Assembly: GCF_000720425.1 (NCBI RefSeq)
Contig: NZ_JOAJ01000004.1
Location: forward strand, 316,571-380,570
From: Nocardia rhamnosiphila NBRC 108938
GTDB lineage: Bacteria; Actinomycetota; Actinomycetes; Mycobacteriales; Mycobacteriaceae
Direction of reading: 5' to 3'
Length of the DNA: 64,000 nt
The notes beneath the pieces were generated by a model. That model made no database searches. It saw nothing but the letters and a program-made list of their open reading frames with translations, and was not told where the DNA came from. The stretch's first letter is position 1. The number at the start of each line of letters is the position of its first letter. This document shows positions 46,259 through 55,508 of the stretch, piece by piece. A program made the translations under genes and the position numbers.

Positions 46259-47094
46259 ACCGCCACCGGCGCTTTGATCCCCGGGTGGTGCCGGTAGTCG
46301 TGTACCCGCACGTCCTCGTACCGGTAGTCGAACAGCGAGGCAGCGGGTTCGAGTTCGAGCACCGGGAACGGGTACGGCGCACGGGTCAGCTGCTCGGTCA
46401 CCTGTTCGTGGTGGTTGTCGTAGATATGGCAGTCACCGCCGGTCCAGATGAAATCACCGGGCACGAGCCCGGTCTGCTGGGCGACCATCACGGTGAGCAG
46501 CGCGTAGCTCGCGATATTGAACGGCACGCCGAGGAAGAGGTCGGCGCTGCGCTGGTACAGCTGGCAGGACAACCGGCCGTCGGCGACATAGAACTGGAAC
46601 AGCGCATGGCACGGTGCCAGCGCCATCCGGTCCAGCTCGGCCACATTCCAGGCCGAGACGAGCATCCGCCGGGAATCGGGGTCGGTACGCAGCGTGTGCA
46701 ACACCTGGGCGATCTGGTCGATGTGGCGGCCGTCGGGAGCCGGCCAGGAACGCCACTGCACCCCGTATACCGGGCCGAGCTCGCCCTCGGCATCGGCCCA
46801 TTCGTCCCAGATACCGACCCCGTGCTCCTGTAGCCATCGCACATTGGAGTCGCCGCGCAGGAACCACAACAGTTCGTACACGATCGATTTGAGATGCACC
46901 TTCTTGGTGGTGATCAAGGGGAACCCGGCGGACAGGTCGTACCGCAGCTGGTGTCCGAACACACTGCGGGTGCCGGTGCCGGTGCGATCCGCCTTCGCGG
47001 TCCCCGTCTCCAGGACGAGCCGGAGCAGATCTTCGTACTGGGTGTCCGGAGCGTGTCGCGGGTCCGGGACCTGACTGTTCGCTGCGCTGACCAC
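46255..47094 (-). CDS. thyA: Thymidylate synthase ThyA
   Basis: 279-residue classical thymidylate synthase. Signatures: [22 protein letters not shown], and the catalytic Cys in [14 protein letters not shown] followed by [20 protein letters not shown]. Converts dUMP to dTMP with methylene-THF. Start at 47094, with a divergent promoter region of 146 bases shared with cobF. Confidence 0.97.
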   Translation of the reverse strand: MVSAANSQVPDPRHAPDTQYEDLLRLVLETGTAKADRTGTGTRSVFGHQLRYDLSAGFPLITTKKVHLKSIVYELLWFLRGDSNVRWLQEHGVGIWDEWADAEGELGPVYGVQWRSWPAPDGRHIDQIAQVLHTLRTDPDSRRMLVSAWNVAELDRMALAPCHALFQFYVADGRLSCQLYQRSADLFLGVPFNIASYALLTVMVAQQTGLVPGDFIWTGGDCHIYDNHHEQVTEQLTRAPYPFPVLELEPAASLFDYRYEDVRVHDYRHHPGIKAPVAV

Positions 47095-47240
47095 GGGCCG
47101 AGCTTACTTCGCGGCCGGTAGGCCGTGCCGCCGCCCCGGGGTACGCCCGGCGTCGCGGGCGAGCGGCGAAGCTTCCCGGCGATACGCCTCCTCTGGCCAC
47201 CCGGCGGTCCGCCCGGTCCCCGACCTGCCAAGCTGACCCC

Positions 47241-47981
47241 ATGCGCACGCTGTATGTGATCGGTATCGGTGCCGGCGACCCCGACCAGGTGACGATGCAG
47301 GCCGTCAAGGCCCTCCGGGAGATCGACGTCTACTTCGTGATCGGCAAGGGCGTCGAGAAACAGGAACTGGTGGCGGTGCGCACCGCGATCCTCACCGAAT
47401 ACGCCGACCGCCCCTACCGGATCGTGGAGATCCCCGATCCGCCCCGCGACCGGGATCCCGCGGACTACCGCGACACGGTGCTGGACTGGCACGAACGGCG
47501 TTCGCTGCTGCTGGAGGAGGCGTTCGCGGCGCAGGAGGGAGTCGGCGCGATCCTGGTCTGGGGTGATCCCGCGCTCTACGACTCCACCCTGCGCATGGTG
47601 GAGCGGGTGCTGGCCCGGGGCGCGCTGGACTTCGACTACACCGTGATACCGGGAGTCACCAGTGTGCACGCCCTCGCGGCCCGGCACCGGACCGTGCTGC
47701 ACCGGATCGGCGAACCGGTACACATCACCACCGGGCGCCGCCTGCGTGAGGAAGGGCTGGGTACCGGATCGACAGTGGTCATGCTCGATGCCGACTGCGC
47801 GTTCACCACCGTCCCCGACGACACGTTCATCTGGTGGGGTGCCTATCTGGGGATGTCCGACGAAGCCCTGATCGCCGGCCGGGTCGGCGCGGTCGCCGGC
47901 GAAATCGTGCGGCAGCGGACGCAGTTGCGCGAACGCAAGGGCTGGATCATGGACATCTATCTGCTGCGCCCCGCCGAATGA
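47241..47981 (+). CDS. cobF: Precorrin-6A synthase (deacetylating)
   Basis: 246-residue SAM-dependent methyltransferase of the tetrapyrrole methylase fold, in the CobF branch of aerobic cobalamin synthesis. YVIGIGAGDPDQVTMQAV is the N-terminal SAM loop, ILVWGDPALYDSTLRMVE the family GDP motif, and TVIPGVTSVHALAARH the third. No other cob genes are next to it, so it is an isolated pathway gene here. Confidence 0.93.
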   Translation: MRTLYVIGIGAGDPDQVTMQAVKALREIDVYFVIGKGVEKQELVAVRTAILTEYADRPYRIVEIPDPPRDRDPADYRDTVLDWHERRSLLLEEAFAAQEGVGAILVWGDPALYDSTLRMVERVLARGALDFDYTVIPGVTSVHALAARHRTVLHRIGEPVHITTGRRLREEGLGTGSTVVMLDADCAFTTVPDDTFIWWGAYLGMSDEALIAGRVGAVAGEIVRQRTQLRERKGWIMDIYLLRPAE

Positions 47982-48017
47982 CCAGGTGATGGACACCGGG
48001 GTCGTAGCATGGTCGGC

Positions 48018-48263
48018 ATGACCGAACAGGACATACTCGGGCGGATCAAGGATCTCGTCGACCACGAGCACGACCTGCGGTCCCGGGCCTCGCGCGGGGA
48101 ACTCGATCCCGACGTGGAGCGACGGCGACTGGCCGAACTGGAGGTCATGCTCGATCAATGCTGGGATCTGCTGCGGCAGCGGCGGGCCCGGATCGATCGC
48201 GACGAACCACCGGACGAGGCGCAGCCGCGCTCGGCGGGACAGGTCGAGGGCTACCTACAGTAA
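48018..48263 (+). CDS. DUF2630 small helical protein
   Basis: 81-residue acidic helical protein: ILGRIKDLVDHEHDLRSRA, then LAELEVMLDQCWDLLRQRRARIDRD, the DUF2630 pattern. Function unknown. The ATG at 48018 (MTEQD) is preferred to 48009. Its TAA overlaps the next ATG by one base (TAATG). Confidence 0.88.
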   Translation: MTEQDILGRIKDLVDHEHDLRSRASRGELDPDVERRRLAELEVMLDQCWDLLRQRRARIDRDEPPDEAQPRSAGQVEGYLQ

Positions 48264-49756
48264 TGCCCGGCAGCGACAGCGACGCCACCGCGGACGGTGG
48301 GGTCGCCGAATACGATGTCATCGTCCTCGGCGGTGGTCCGGCCGGTGAGAACGCCGCCGCCTATGCCATCGCGGGCAGCGACCGCACCGCGGCGATCGTC
48401 GAACCGGAGAAGGTCGGTGGCGAATGCTCGTACTGGGCCTGTATCCCGAGTAAGGCATTGCTGCGACCGGGCCACGTGCTGGGCGCCGCGCTGGGACTGC
48501 CCGGGATCGAGGCAGCAGGTCCCGATACCGCCGAAGTGCTGCGCCGGCGCGACGAATTCGTGCACGCCCACAACGGCGACCACGACGATACGAGTCAGGT
48601 CGAGTGGGCGGCCCAGCAAGGTATCGAGGTGATCCGCGGCGCCGGTCGGCTCGACGGGGAACGCCGGGTACGGGTCGGCGAGCGGGTACTGCGCGCCCGC
48701 TCGGCAGTGGTACTGGCCACCGGAACCCACGCGGCCGTCCCGGACGTCCCCGGCCTGCGCGAGGCCCTGCCCTGGACCTCCCGCGATGCCACCAACCTGC
48801 ACGAGATCCCGAAACGAGTGATCGTGATCGGCGGCGGCGTGGTGGCGTGTGAGGCCACCACCTGGCTCTCGGCGCTCGGCGCGGAGGTCACCGTCCTGGT
48901 CCGCGGGGATCGGCTGCTCACCGGTGTGGAACCGTTCGCCGGAGAGTACGTCGCCTCCGCGCTCACCGCGCAGGGAGTGCAGATCAGGTTCGGGACCCGG
49001 CCGCTACGGGTGACGCGCCCGGCGGCCGTCGATCACGGCGAGGGCCGGATCCACGGCGGCGCCGTCACGGTGCACGCCCACGGCCCGGACGGCGAGACCA
49101 CGCTCGTCGCCGACGAGATCGTGGTGGCGGCGGGGCGGGTGCCCAACACCGACGGGATCGGCCTGGACACAGTGGGCCTGCCCGGCGGGTACGTCGAGGT
49201 CGACGATCAGCTGACGGTGTCCGGTGTACCCGAGGCCTGGCTGTACGCGGTCGGCGATATCAACCACCGCGCCGCACTCACCCATATGGGCAAGTATCAG
49301 GGCCGGGTGTGCGGGGACGTCATCGCCGCACGCGCCGCGGGCCGGTCGCTGACCGGCCCGCGTTATCGGGCCGCCGCAGACCACCACGCGGTACCGCAGG
49401 TGGTGTTCACCGACCCCGAGGTCGCCGCCGTCGGGCTCACCGCCGACGCCGCCCGGAAGGCCGGCCACGAGATCCGCACGGTGGAATTGGATATCGCGGT
49501 CGCGGGTTCGGCGCTGGCCCGCGACGACTACACCGGCCGCGCCGCGCTGGTGATCGACAACACCACCGGCACCGTGCTCGGTGCCACCTTCGTGGGCCCC
49601 GATGTCGGCGAACAGTTGCACGCCGCGACCATCGCGGTCGCCGGGCGCGTCCCACTCGACGCCCTGTGGCACGCGGTGCCCGCTTTTCCCGCGATCAGCG
49701 AATTCTGGTTACGACTGTTGGAGACCGATAGGTCGTCGTTACCATCGGGTAGATGA
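48263..49756 (+). CDS. Flavoprotein disulfide reductase (dihydrolipoamide dehydrogenase-like)
   Basis: 497-residue pyridine nucleotide-disulfide oxidoreductase. The FAD motif VLGGGPAGENAA is at 22-33; the redox-active disulfide CSYWAC has Cys55 and Cys60 (CxxxxC); the NAD(P) motif VIGGGVVACE is followed by a second FAD segment (VGDINHRAALTHMGKYQGR). The C-terminal dimerisation domain contains HAVPAFPAISE, where the family has a catalytic His-Glu pair. Lipoamide, mycothione or mercuric reductase cannot be separated from sequence alone; no Hg-binding cysteines are at the C-terminus, so mercuric reductase is unlikely. Overlapping starts on both sides suggest translational coupling. Confidence 0.85.
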   Translation: MPGSDSDATADGGVAEYDVIVLGGGPAGENAAAYAIAGSDRTAAIVEPEKVGGECSYWACIPSKALLRPGHVLGAALGLPGIEAAGPDTAEVLRRRDEFVHAHNGDHDDTSQVEWAAQQGIEVIRGAGRLDGERRVRVGERVLRARSAVVLATGTHAAVPDVPGLREALPWTSRDATNLHEIPKRVIVIGGGVVACEATTWLSALGAEVTVLVRGDRLLTGVEPFAGEYVASALTAQGVQIRFGTRPLRVTRPAAVDHGEGRIHGGAVTVHAHGPDGETTLVADEIVVAAGRVPNTDGIGLDTVGLPGGYVEVDDQLTVSGVPEAWLYAVGDINHRAALTHMGKYQGRVCGDVIAARAAGRSLTGPRYRAAADHHAVPQVVFTDPEVAAVGLTADAARKAGHEIRTVELDIAVAGSALARDDYTGRAALVIDNTTGTVLGATFVGPDVGEQLHAATIAVAGRVPLDALWHAVPAFPAISEFWLRLLETDRSSLPSGR

Positions 49757-51483
49757 GCGCAACCGAACAGATCACGACCGCGGACGGTGTGGTCCGCGGT
49801 CGCCGCGGCCGACGCGTGATGTACTGGCGGTCGCTGCCGTACGCCGCGCCACCCGTCGGTGACCTGCGGTTCCGTTCGCCCCGGCCGGTGCAGCCGTGGA
49901 CCGATGTACGCGACGCGACCTATTTCCGCGCCGCCGGTATCCAACCGACCTTCGGGGTGCGGCTGGGCCCGCGCAAGCTGCAGGAGATGAGCGAGGATTC
50001 GCTGACACTGAATGTCGTGGCTCCCGCCACCGCCTCGGTGCGACCGCGTCCGGTGATGGTGTTCATCCACGGTGGCGGCTACCTCTTCGGCACTTCGGCG
50101 CTGCGCCTCTATTCCGGTGTCCAGCTGGCGGCCGACGGGGATGTGCTCGTGGTGTCGATCAACTATCGGCTCGGCGCGTTCGGATACGCCGATTTCAGCG
50201 AGTTCTCCACACCGGACAGCCCCTACGACTCCAATCTCGGTCTACGTGATCAGATCGCGGCCCTGCGCTGGGTTCGGGCCAATATCGCCGAATTCGGCGG
50301 TGACCCGGACAATGTGACGATCTTCGGCGAGTCCGCCGGCGCGCACGCGGTGTTGAGCCTGCTGGCGACGCCCTCGGCGGAAGGCCTGTTCCACCGCGGT
50401 ATCGCGCAGAGCCCACCCGCGGACTGGGGGTTGACGGTCGCCGAATCGCGGGAGTTCGCCCGCCGCATCCTCGACCGGCTCGGCGTCGCCCCCGAGGACG
50501 CGAACCACGCGCTGCGCGCCGCCGATCCGCACGATATCCGCCGCGCGTTCAACCGGGCGTCGAATGCGGCGATGGCGGAGTTCCCGGGATTCTTCCCGGC
50601 CGCGCCGGTAGCCGACGGCGAGTTGCTGCCGCGTACTCCGATCGACGCCTTCACCGAGGGCCACACCCACCGGGTTCCGCTGATCATCGGCACCTGCCGT
50701 AACGAGGGCGCCTTGTTCAACCGCTTCACCGATACGCTGCCCACCCGCCCGGAGCGGCTCAAGAAGGCACTCTCGGTCGCCGGACCCGACCTCTACCCCC
50801 GGGTGTTCTCCACCTATCCGGGCTTCCCGGCCGAACAGGCCGCGATCCGCGCGGGCGGCGACTACTTCTTCTGGCGGCCCTCGGTGGCGGTGGCAGAGGG
50901 ACACAGCCGTCACTCCCCCACCTACGCCTATCGCTACGATTTCGCGCCCCGGCTCCTCCAGCTCAACAAACTGGGCGCCACGCACGCGACCGATCTGCTG
51001 CCGACCTTCGGCACGGTCTACGAACCGTGGAGCCGAGCCCTCACCGCCGGTGGTAGCCGTCGCGGTCTGCTCGCGGTGACCCGCCAGGTCCAGAACAACT
51101 GGCTGCATTTCGCCCGCACCGGCGAACCGCTGCCGTCCTGGCCGCGCTACACCGAACAGGAACGCAGCACGCTCATCATCGACGCGCCGGGCCGGGTGGA
51201 CAACGACCCGGACAGCGCCCGGCGCAAGCTGTGGGCGGGTGTCCGCGCACCGCAGCTGGTCCCGGCCGGGGTCGGTGGGCCGGCTTTTCCGGCCGACGAC
51301 GCGGGAGCCGGCTCCGAGGCCGAGCTCGAAGGCGAGGGAACGCTGCTCGACACCGTCGCCGCCGAACATCCGGTTGCCGCGACCGCCGTCGATGCGACCG
51401 TGAACATGGTGGACGAAATGTTCGACAGTGCGGACGGTCCCGCCCCGGACGGTGCGGAACGCGATCCGAAGCGGACCGACTGA
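49753..51483 (+). CDS. Type B carboxylesterase
   Basis: 576-residue carboxylesterase/cholinesterase-fold enzyme. Oxyanion motif HGGGY, nucleophile FGESAG with Ser194, and the catalytic His likely in the segment ATHATDLLPTFG. The family is broad and no substrate is implied. A C-terminal acidic extension of about 70 residues follows the catalytic domain. Overlaps the flavoprotein gene by four bases. No signal peptide, so probably cytosolic. Confidence 0.9.
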   Translation: MSATEQITTADGVVRGRRGRRVMYWRSLPYAAPPVGDLRFRSPRPVQPWTDVRDATYFRAAGIQPTFGVRLGPRKLQEMSEDSLTLNVVAPATASVRPRPVMVFIHGGGYLFGTSALRLYSGVQLAADGDVLVVSINYRLGAFGYADFSEFSTPDSPYDSNLGLRDQIAALRWVRANIAEFGGDPDNVTIFGESAGAHAVLSLLATPSAEGLFHRGIAQSPPADWGLTVAESREFARRILDRLGVAPEDANHALRAADPHDIRRAFNRASNAAMAEFPGFFPAAPVADGELLPRTPIDAFTEGHTHRVPLIIGTCRNEGALFNRFTDTLPTRPERLKKALSVAGPDLYPRVFSTYPGFPAEQAAIRAGGDYFFWRPSVAVAEGHSRHSPTYAYRYDFAPRLLQLNKLGATHATDLLPTFGTVYEPWSRALTAGGSRRGLLAVTRQVQNNWLHFARTGEPLPSWPRYTEQERSTLIIDAPGRVDNDPDSARRKLWAGVRAPQLVPAGVGGPAFPADDAGAGSEAELEGEGTLLDTVAAEHPVAATAVDATVNMVDEMFDSADGPAPDGAERDPKRTD

Positions 51484-51540
51484 CGCGACTGTCCGCTTAC
51501 TTGCTCCGATCAACCAGCGGCAGAGGCAACCCGCCGACTC

Positions 51541-51557
51541 GTCGGCCTGTGGCCGAC
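51541..51557. terminator. Small hairpin terminator
   Basis: GTCGGCC-TGT-GGCCGAC, seven base pairs, between the convergent esterase and 2OG-oxygenase genes. Confidence 0.55.
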
Positions 51558-51607
51558 AGGTCGTCCCGCGTCGACGGTTGAAGCCGGGGATTGCTTGCCG
51601 GGCAGTT

Positions 51608-52951
51608 CTATTGACGGGGCCGGATGATGATCGCCGCGCGCCTATACCAGAAATTGGCGGTGTTTCCCTCATTGCCCGTGTAACCCTTGATTTCCGACGC
51701 GAACGGCTCCAGCGTCGACTTGGATTCACCCGAGCACAACTCCCCGTCCAGGACATACGGCTCAGCAGGCTCACCGGCCGTCCCTGATCGGTCGATCAGC
51801 CAGGTCAATCTGATGGTCGACTCGCGCAGCTCGCCGAGATCTTCCGATCCCGGGACCAAAGGAAGGCTGGAGCGCACCGGAAATCTGTCGAGGTCATCGG
51901 GCACGGGCTCCACCATTTCCCCGTCTTCATCGAGGTACACCTCAGAGCTGTCGACGCATTTCCACCCGTCTTCGACGCGCTCCCAACGCTGACGATAGAT
52001 CAACATGTAGGAGGTGTAGTCCTCGTCGTAGGAGTCCTCGACCTCCGCAAGAGCCAGCGACGTGTCGCATCCCGCGAGTTCGGCCGCGGCGAGCATCATC
52101 CCGGTACGGGCAGCATCGCCGCCCTTGAGCTGATTCCACCCGAATCCCTGCTGGGAATACTGATGATCCAGCAGGTAGACGAGTCGATGACGTGGGCGTT
52201 TCTCCGGCTGGCCGGGGAAAGGCTCCATCGGTGTGGTGAAATAGGCGCGCAACTGCTCGGCCAGTAACGCTACCGACGGATGCGTGGCGAATGCAGCGGC
52301 GTCCGGGCCGGTACGCCCCTTCGCCACCAGGTTGTAGGTCAGCGTGATCCGGAAACCGTCGGTGACCGGCAGCACCTCGTGCTCGCAGTCGCCGTAGAAC
52401 GCGACGAAGGACAGCTCCTCCGGTGAACCCTGGTCGGTGACCTCCGTCCCCTGCTGCTCGATCACCAGTTCCCCGCCGGTGAACGTCGAAGGCAGCGTCA
52501 CCACCAACGTGCCGATCATGCCGTCGGCCTTCTCCGAATCCTGATGGCGCTGAAAGAACTGTCCCGGCTCATACACCAGCATCGAATGCAGCTCCGCCGA
52601 CAACTCGCAATCCGGCGCCAGACCCAGCTCGGCCTGCAGTATGTCCAGCATGGGCAGCAACGTCTCGCGCCACTGCCGTTCGTCTATCGTTACCCGGTCC
52701 CGCGGAACCTCCCATGTGTCGCGCACATTCGCGTCCAATAGGGTCTGCTCGCGCAGACCATACCGCGCCGGCCGCCCGACCCCGCACAGTTCCCGCGCCT
52801 GAGCCGGCGTCACTGGCAACCGGATCGGCCCCACCCCATCCACCTCGATCCTCAGGTTCTCCGCCGACCCCGTCCGACGCGCAGCAAATGAACCCGCCGA
52901 CGACGCCGAACCCATGAGCTCGCCGATCACCCGTAAAGTCTTGTCCGCCAC
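51608..52951 (-). CDS. 2OG-Fe(II) oxygenase (prolyl-4-hydroxylase-like)
   Basis: 447-residue protein with a P4H-type double-stranded beta-helix at about 110-210. Metal ligands His136 and Asp138 (HQD) and His191 (CEHE), and Arg201 (GFRITLTYNL) for 2-oxoglutarate, are all present. A C-terminal half of about 240 residues has no motif I recognise. The start is a GTG at 52951 with GGGAGAAG upstream; the frame to 53086 extends into intergenic DNA. The gene's codons look less GC-extreme than the neighbours, and transposase remnants sit just to its right, so it may be acquired. Substrate unknown. Confidence 0.82.
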   Translation of the reverse strand: MADKTLRVIGELMGSASSAGSFAARRTGSAENLRIEVDGVGPIRLPVTPAQARELCGVGRPARYGLREQTLLDANVRDTWEVPRDRVTIDERQWRETLLPMLDILQAELGLAPDCELSAELHSMLVYEPGQFFQRHQDSEKADGMIGTLVVTLPSTFTGGELVIEQQGTEVTDQGSPEELSFVAFYGDCEHEVLPVTDGFRITLTYNLVAKGRTGPDAAAFATHPSVALLAEQLRAYFTTPMEPFPGQPEKRPRHRLVYLLDHQYSQQGFGWNQLKGGDAARTGMMLAAAELAGCDTSLALAEVEDSYDEDYTSYMLIYRQRWERVEDGWKCVDSSEVYLDEDGEMVEPVPDDLDRFPVRSSLPLVPGSEDLGELRESTIRLTWLIDRSGTAGEPAEPYVLDGELCSGESKSTLEPFASEIKGYTGNEGNTANFWYRRAAIIIRPRQ

Positions 52952-53082
52952 GCACTTCTCCCATGTTCGACAACGTTCGCGGGGCATCCTCTCAGGGCCC
53001 ACCGACGATCCAGTCCCCGATGCGGGAAACATCGGAACCGAGAGTCGGCCGGACTCCCCGGCCGGTCTACGCCGGTCAGGTG

Positions 53083-53271
53083 TCACTCGTCGTCGTGGCT
53101 GCGGATGAACGCCGACAACCGGGCAGCACCCTCCTTACGGACCGGATAGCCTTGTGCGCGAAGCTCTTCCAGGGCTCGGTCGTTGTAGACGGTGTTCCAC
53201 AGCGCGAGACGGTCGAGCACCGGCCCGAGCGCGGAGAGCCGGCCTTCCATGCCCTCGTAGTAGGTGCGCAC
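53083..53271 (-). pseudogene. Truncated Tn3-family transposase (C-terminal fragment)
   Basis: A 62-codon frame: YYEGMEGRLSALGPVLDRL, then ALWNTVYNDRALEELRAQG, then YPVRKEGAARLSAFIRSH. This matches the C-terminal end of Tn3-type TnpA (LGLVLN..VLWNT.Y...AL..LRAEGH.VRDED.ARLSP). It lacks the catalytic N-terminal bulk and the usual final residues, and stops after DDE. No terminal inverted repeats were found by eye. It is a dead remnant. Confidence 0.75.
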
Positions 53272-53327
53272 CCATCGGGGATTGTCTGATCAGCGGCGGA
53301 TCTCAATGATCGAGGGACAGAAGCCGA

Positions 53328-53438
53328 GTGAGTGAGGCGGCAGCCGAGGACAAAACCGTGATCGGGCAGGGCAGCGCCTCTGGTGCGGCGGAGGTCTCGG
53401 ATGAGCAGTTGATCGCGATGCCGGTCGAGCGTCCGCGC
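53328..53438 (+). pseudogene. Possible IS256-family transposase N-terminal remnant
   Basis: A GTG-started frame encodes about 37 residues ending AEVSDEQLIAMPVERPR, which resembles the N-terminus of IS256/mutator transposases (DEQLIAMLVDRARAEG). After that the translation loses similarity. No inverted repeats seen. Next to the Tn3 remnant it marks a decayed insertion site. The rest of 53439-53601 shows nothing I can name. Confidence 0.4.
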
Positions 53439-53601
53439 CATAGGCCGTGTTGTCGGACCGGCGTGCGATCCTCTCGGAGTAACTGTCCCGGCCCGGAGGC
53501 GAAGACGATGGCCGAGAACGGTGAGCAGCCCACGGTGAGGCTGGTCGTGCATTGCCGCCGCTGTCACGGCTGGTTGTTGTCTCCGCGTTCGATCGCCGGG
53601 G

Positions 53602-53781
53602 CTATTCGGGTGCTTCGACCGCGACCAGTGCAGCCAGCGGCATCGAGAACGGGTACCCGCCGGCGGCTTGCGGGTCGTCGGGTTCGATCGTCGCGCGAGC
53701 CTCTTCGTGGTCGATATCGCGGACCACGAAGGTCGAGGCCCCGGACTCCCCGATGCGCACCTTGTCGCCGATTCCGATCAC
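53602..53781 (-). CDS. Small conserved-looking hypothetical protein
   Basis: 59-residue protein from a GTG at 53781: GIGDKVRIGESGASTFVVRDIDHEEARATIEPDDPQ, then AGGYPFSMPLAALVAVE. The GDKVR start and the SYPFSM-like end recall short actinobacterial proteins of unknown function. The frame is open for a long way upstream, and the start is not sure. Independent of fpg, whose stop lies 139 bases upstream. Confidence 0.55.
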   Translation of the reverse strand: MIGIGDKVRIGESGASTFVVRDIDHEEARATIEPDDPQAAGGYPFSMPLAALVAVEAPE

Positions 53782-53920
53782 CGTCCGAGAATACTCGAAA
53801 GTGTGTTCGATTCCCGGTGTGACGACATCCCGCGCCCCTACGGCGTGTCCTGGACCCACCGTGTCGCGCCCACGCACTGACAAGAAACGACTCGTGCCGC
53901 GGCGACATGCTGATCCGGTC

Positions 53921-54787
53921 CTATTTGAGCAGGCGTGACATCCGGCGGTCGGCCAGGATCTTGCCCCCGGTCTGGCAGGTCGGGCAGTACTGGAACGACC
54001 GGTCGGTGAACGCGACCTCGCGGACCGTGTCACCGCACACCGGACAGGGCAGACCGGTGCGGGCGTGCACCCGCATACCCGAACGCTTCTCACCCTTGAG
54101 CCGGGCGGCATCCTGCCCGACCGACCGCGCCACGGCATCCGCCAGCACCGTGCGCATCGCCGCGTACAGGTCGGCGACCTTCGCCGCGGACAGCGTCTTC
54201 GCCGTGGCGAACGGCGAGATCTTGGCGGTGTGCAGGATCTCGTCGGAATAGGCGTTGCCGATTCCCGCGAGCACGGTCTGATCGACCAGCACATTCTTGA
54301 TCCGCCCCGGCGCGGCGGCCAGCAGCTCGGCGAACTGCGGCTCGGTGACCGCGAGCGCGTCGGGCCCGAGCCGGGCGATCCCCGGAACCTGCGCCGGGTC
54401 GTTCACGATATAGACGGCGAGACGCTTCTTGGTGCCCGCCTCGGTGAGGTCGAAGGCCGGGGTGGCGCCCTCGGGTGTGAAGAAGTGCACCCGCAACGCG
54501 AGCGGACCGCGACCCGGCTTGGGCGGGCTCACACTCGGGTTGTCGGTCCAGCGCAGCCAGCCCGCCCGGGACAGATGGGTGATCAGCCACAGACCCCCGC
54601 AGTCCATCCCGAGGAACTTCCCCCACCGCCCGGCGCCGGTCACATCCCGGCCCGACAGCGCCGTTACCGGCGGATCGAAGGTTTTGATCGCGCTCAGCGC
54701 CGCGATATCGATCCGCCCCACCACCGCGCCGACCGCGTGCTCCCGCAGGAACTGCGCCAGCGCCTCCACTTCCGGTAGTTCGGGCAC
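53921..54787 (-). CDS. Formamidopyrimidine-DNA glycosylase family (Fpg/Nei)
   Basis: 288-residue base-excision repair enzyme. The N-terminal PELPEVE has Pro2 as nucleophile and Glu3; the helix-two-turn-helix is DQTVLAGIGNAYSDEIL; the C-terminal zinc finger is CPVCGDTVREVAF...QYCPTC. Removes oxidised purines and nicks DNA. The zinc finger is followed by a basic tail. Several Fpg/Nei paralogues exist in actinobacteria, so the symbol is left blank. Confidence 0.94.
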   Translation of the reverse strand: MPELPEVEALAQFLREHAVGAVVGRIDIAALSAIKTFDPPVTALSGRDVTGAGRWGKFLGMDCGGLWLITHLSRAGWLRWTDNPSVSPPKPGRGPLALRVHFFTPEGATPAFDLTEAGTKKRLAVYIVNDPAQVPGIARLGPDALAVTEPQFAELLAAAPGRIKNVLVDQTVLAGIGNAYSDEILHTAKISPFATAKTLSAAKVADLYAAMRTVLADAVARSVGQDAARLKGEKRSGMRVHARTGLPCPVCGDTVREVAFTDRSFQYCPTCQTGGKILADRRMSRLLK

Positions 54788-54796
54788 GGCCTCAGG

Positions 54797-55333
54797 CTAC
54801 CGGGGGCCTCCGACATCCGTGCGGTCCAAACGCCGGGTGATTCCGGTCGTGGTCACGGCCAGCAGCGTACCGATCACTACCAGGTCGAAGGCCATCTGCA
54901 CTGTGGTCGCTACCCGGGCGGCCTGACCGACCGGGTGCACATCACCGAAACCGACGGTGCCCAGCGTCGCGACGGTGTAATAGAGGGCGTCGTTGCGGGT
55001 ACGCAACTCGGCGAACTGTCCGGGCTGGCGGAGCTCGAGGACGTAGTAGAACAGTGCGAAGAACACCACGACGAGAGTGATCAGGAAAAGCAACCCGTCG
55101 ACGCGGCGGCCCGTATCGTCGCTCGCGGCCAGGAACTGGCCGATCCGGCGATAGGCCAGCCAGCACAGCCCTGCCACCCCGGCGACGAATGCCACCAGCG
55201 TGACCACTCGCGTGGGCCAGAAGCCGGGAAGTTCCAGTCCGACCGGCACGAAATAGTAGAACAGCAGCGCGGACAGCACCGTGCCCGCGTTCCGCCACAG
55301 ATGCGCGCGGCCGGCGATACGTCGAGTACCCAT
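54797..55333 (-). CDS. Two-TM potassium channel
   Basis: 178-residue channel subunit. Two or more helices in the N-terminal half (about 16-36 and 43-62), an inner pair about 80-100 and 140-160, and the selectivity filter TVGFGD at 126-131. Four subunits would make a K+ channel. The ATG at 55333 is preferred to the frame start 55432, whose extension is Pro/Ala-rich. No RCK domain, so it is ungated by a classic sensor. Fpg lies ten bases downstream. Confidence 0.85.
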   Translation of the reverse strand: MGTRRIAGRAHLWRNAGTVLSALLFYYFVPVGLELPGFWPTRVVTLVAFVAGVAGLCWLAYRRIGQFLAASDDTGRRVDGLLFLITLVVVFFALFYYVLELRQPGQFAELRTRNDALYYTVATLGTVGFGDVHPVGQAARVATTVQMAFDLVVIGTLLAVTTTGITRRLDRTDVGGPR

Positions 55334-55508
55334 GCGGTCATGATCTGCCCCCGCGGCCGGCTCGACGGCCGGGCACGCCGGGCCGCGCACCGATTCCGCT
55401 CGCTCGGCGCCGTGGACGACCGGGCCGGACACGCCCGGGACCGCGTCCGGAGCCGTGCCGGCCGGGAAACCGCTCGCGGCGGTGGGTCGGCGCTGCTAGC
55501 TTGCGGCG

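Noticed and set aside
53302..53567. Minus-strand frames opposite the transposase remnants
   Set aside because: Low-quality translations with no homology; consistent with decayed DNA.
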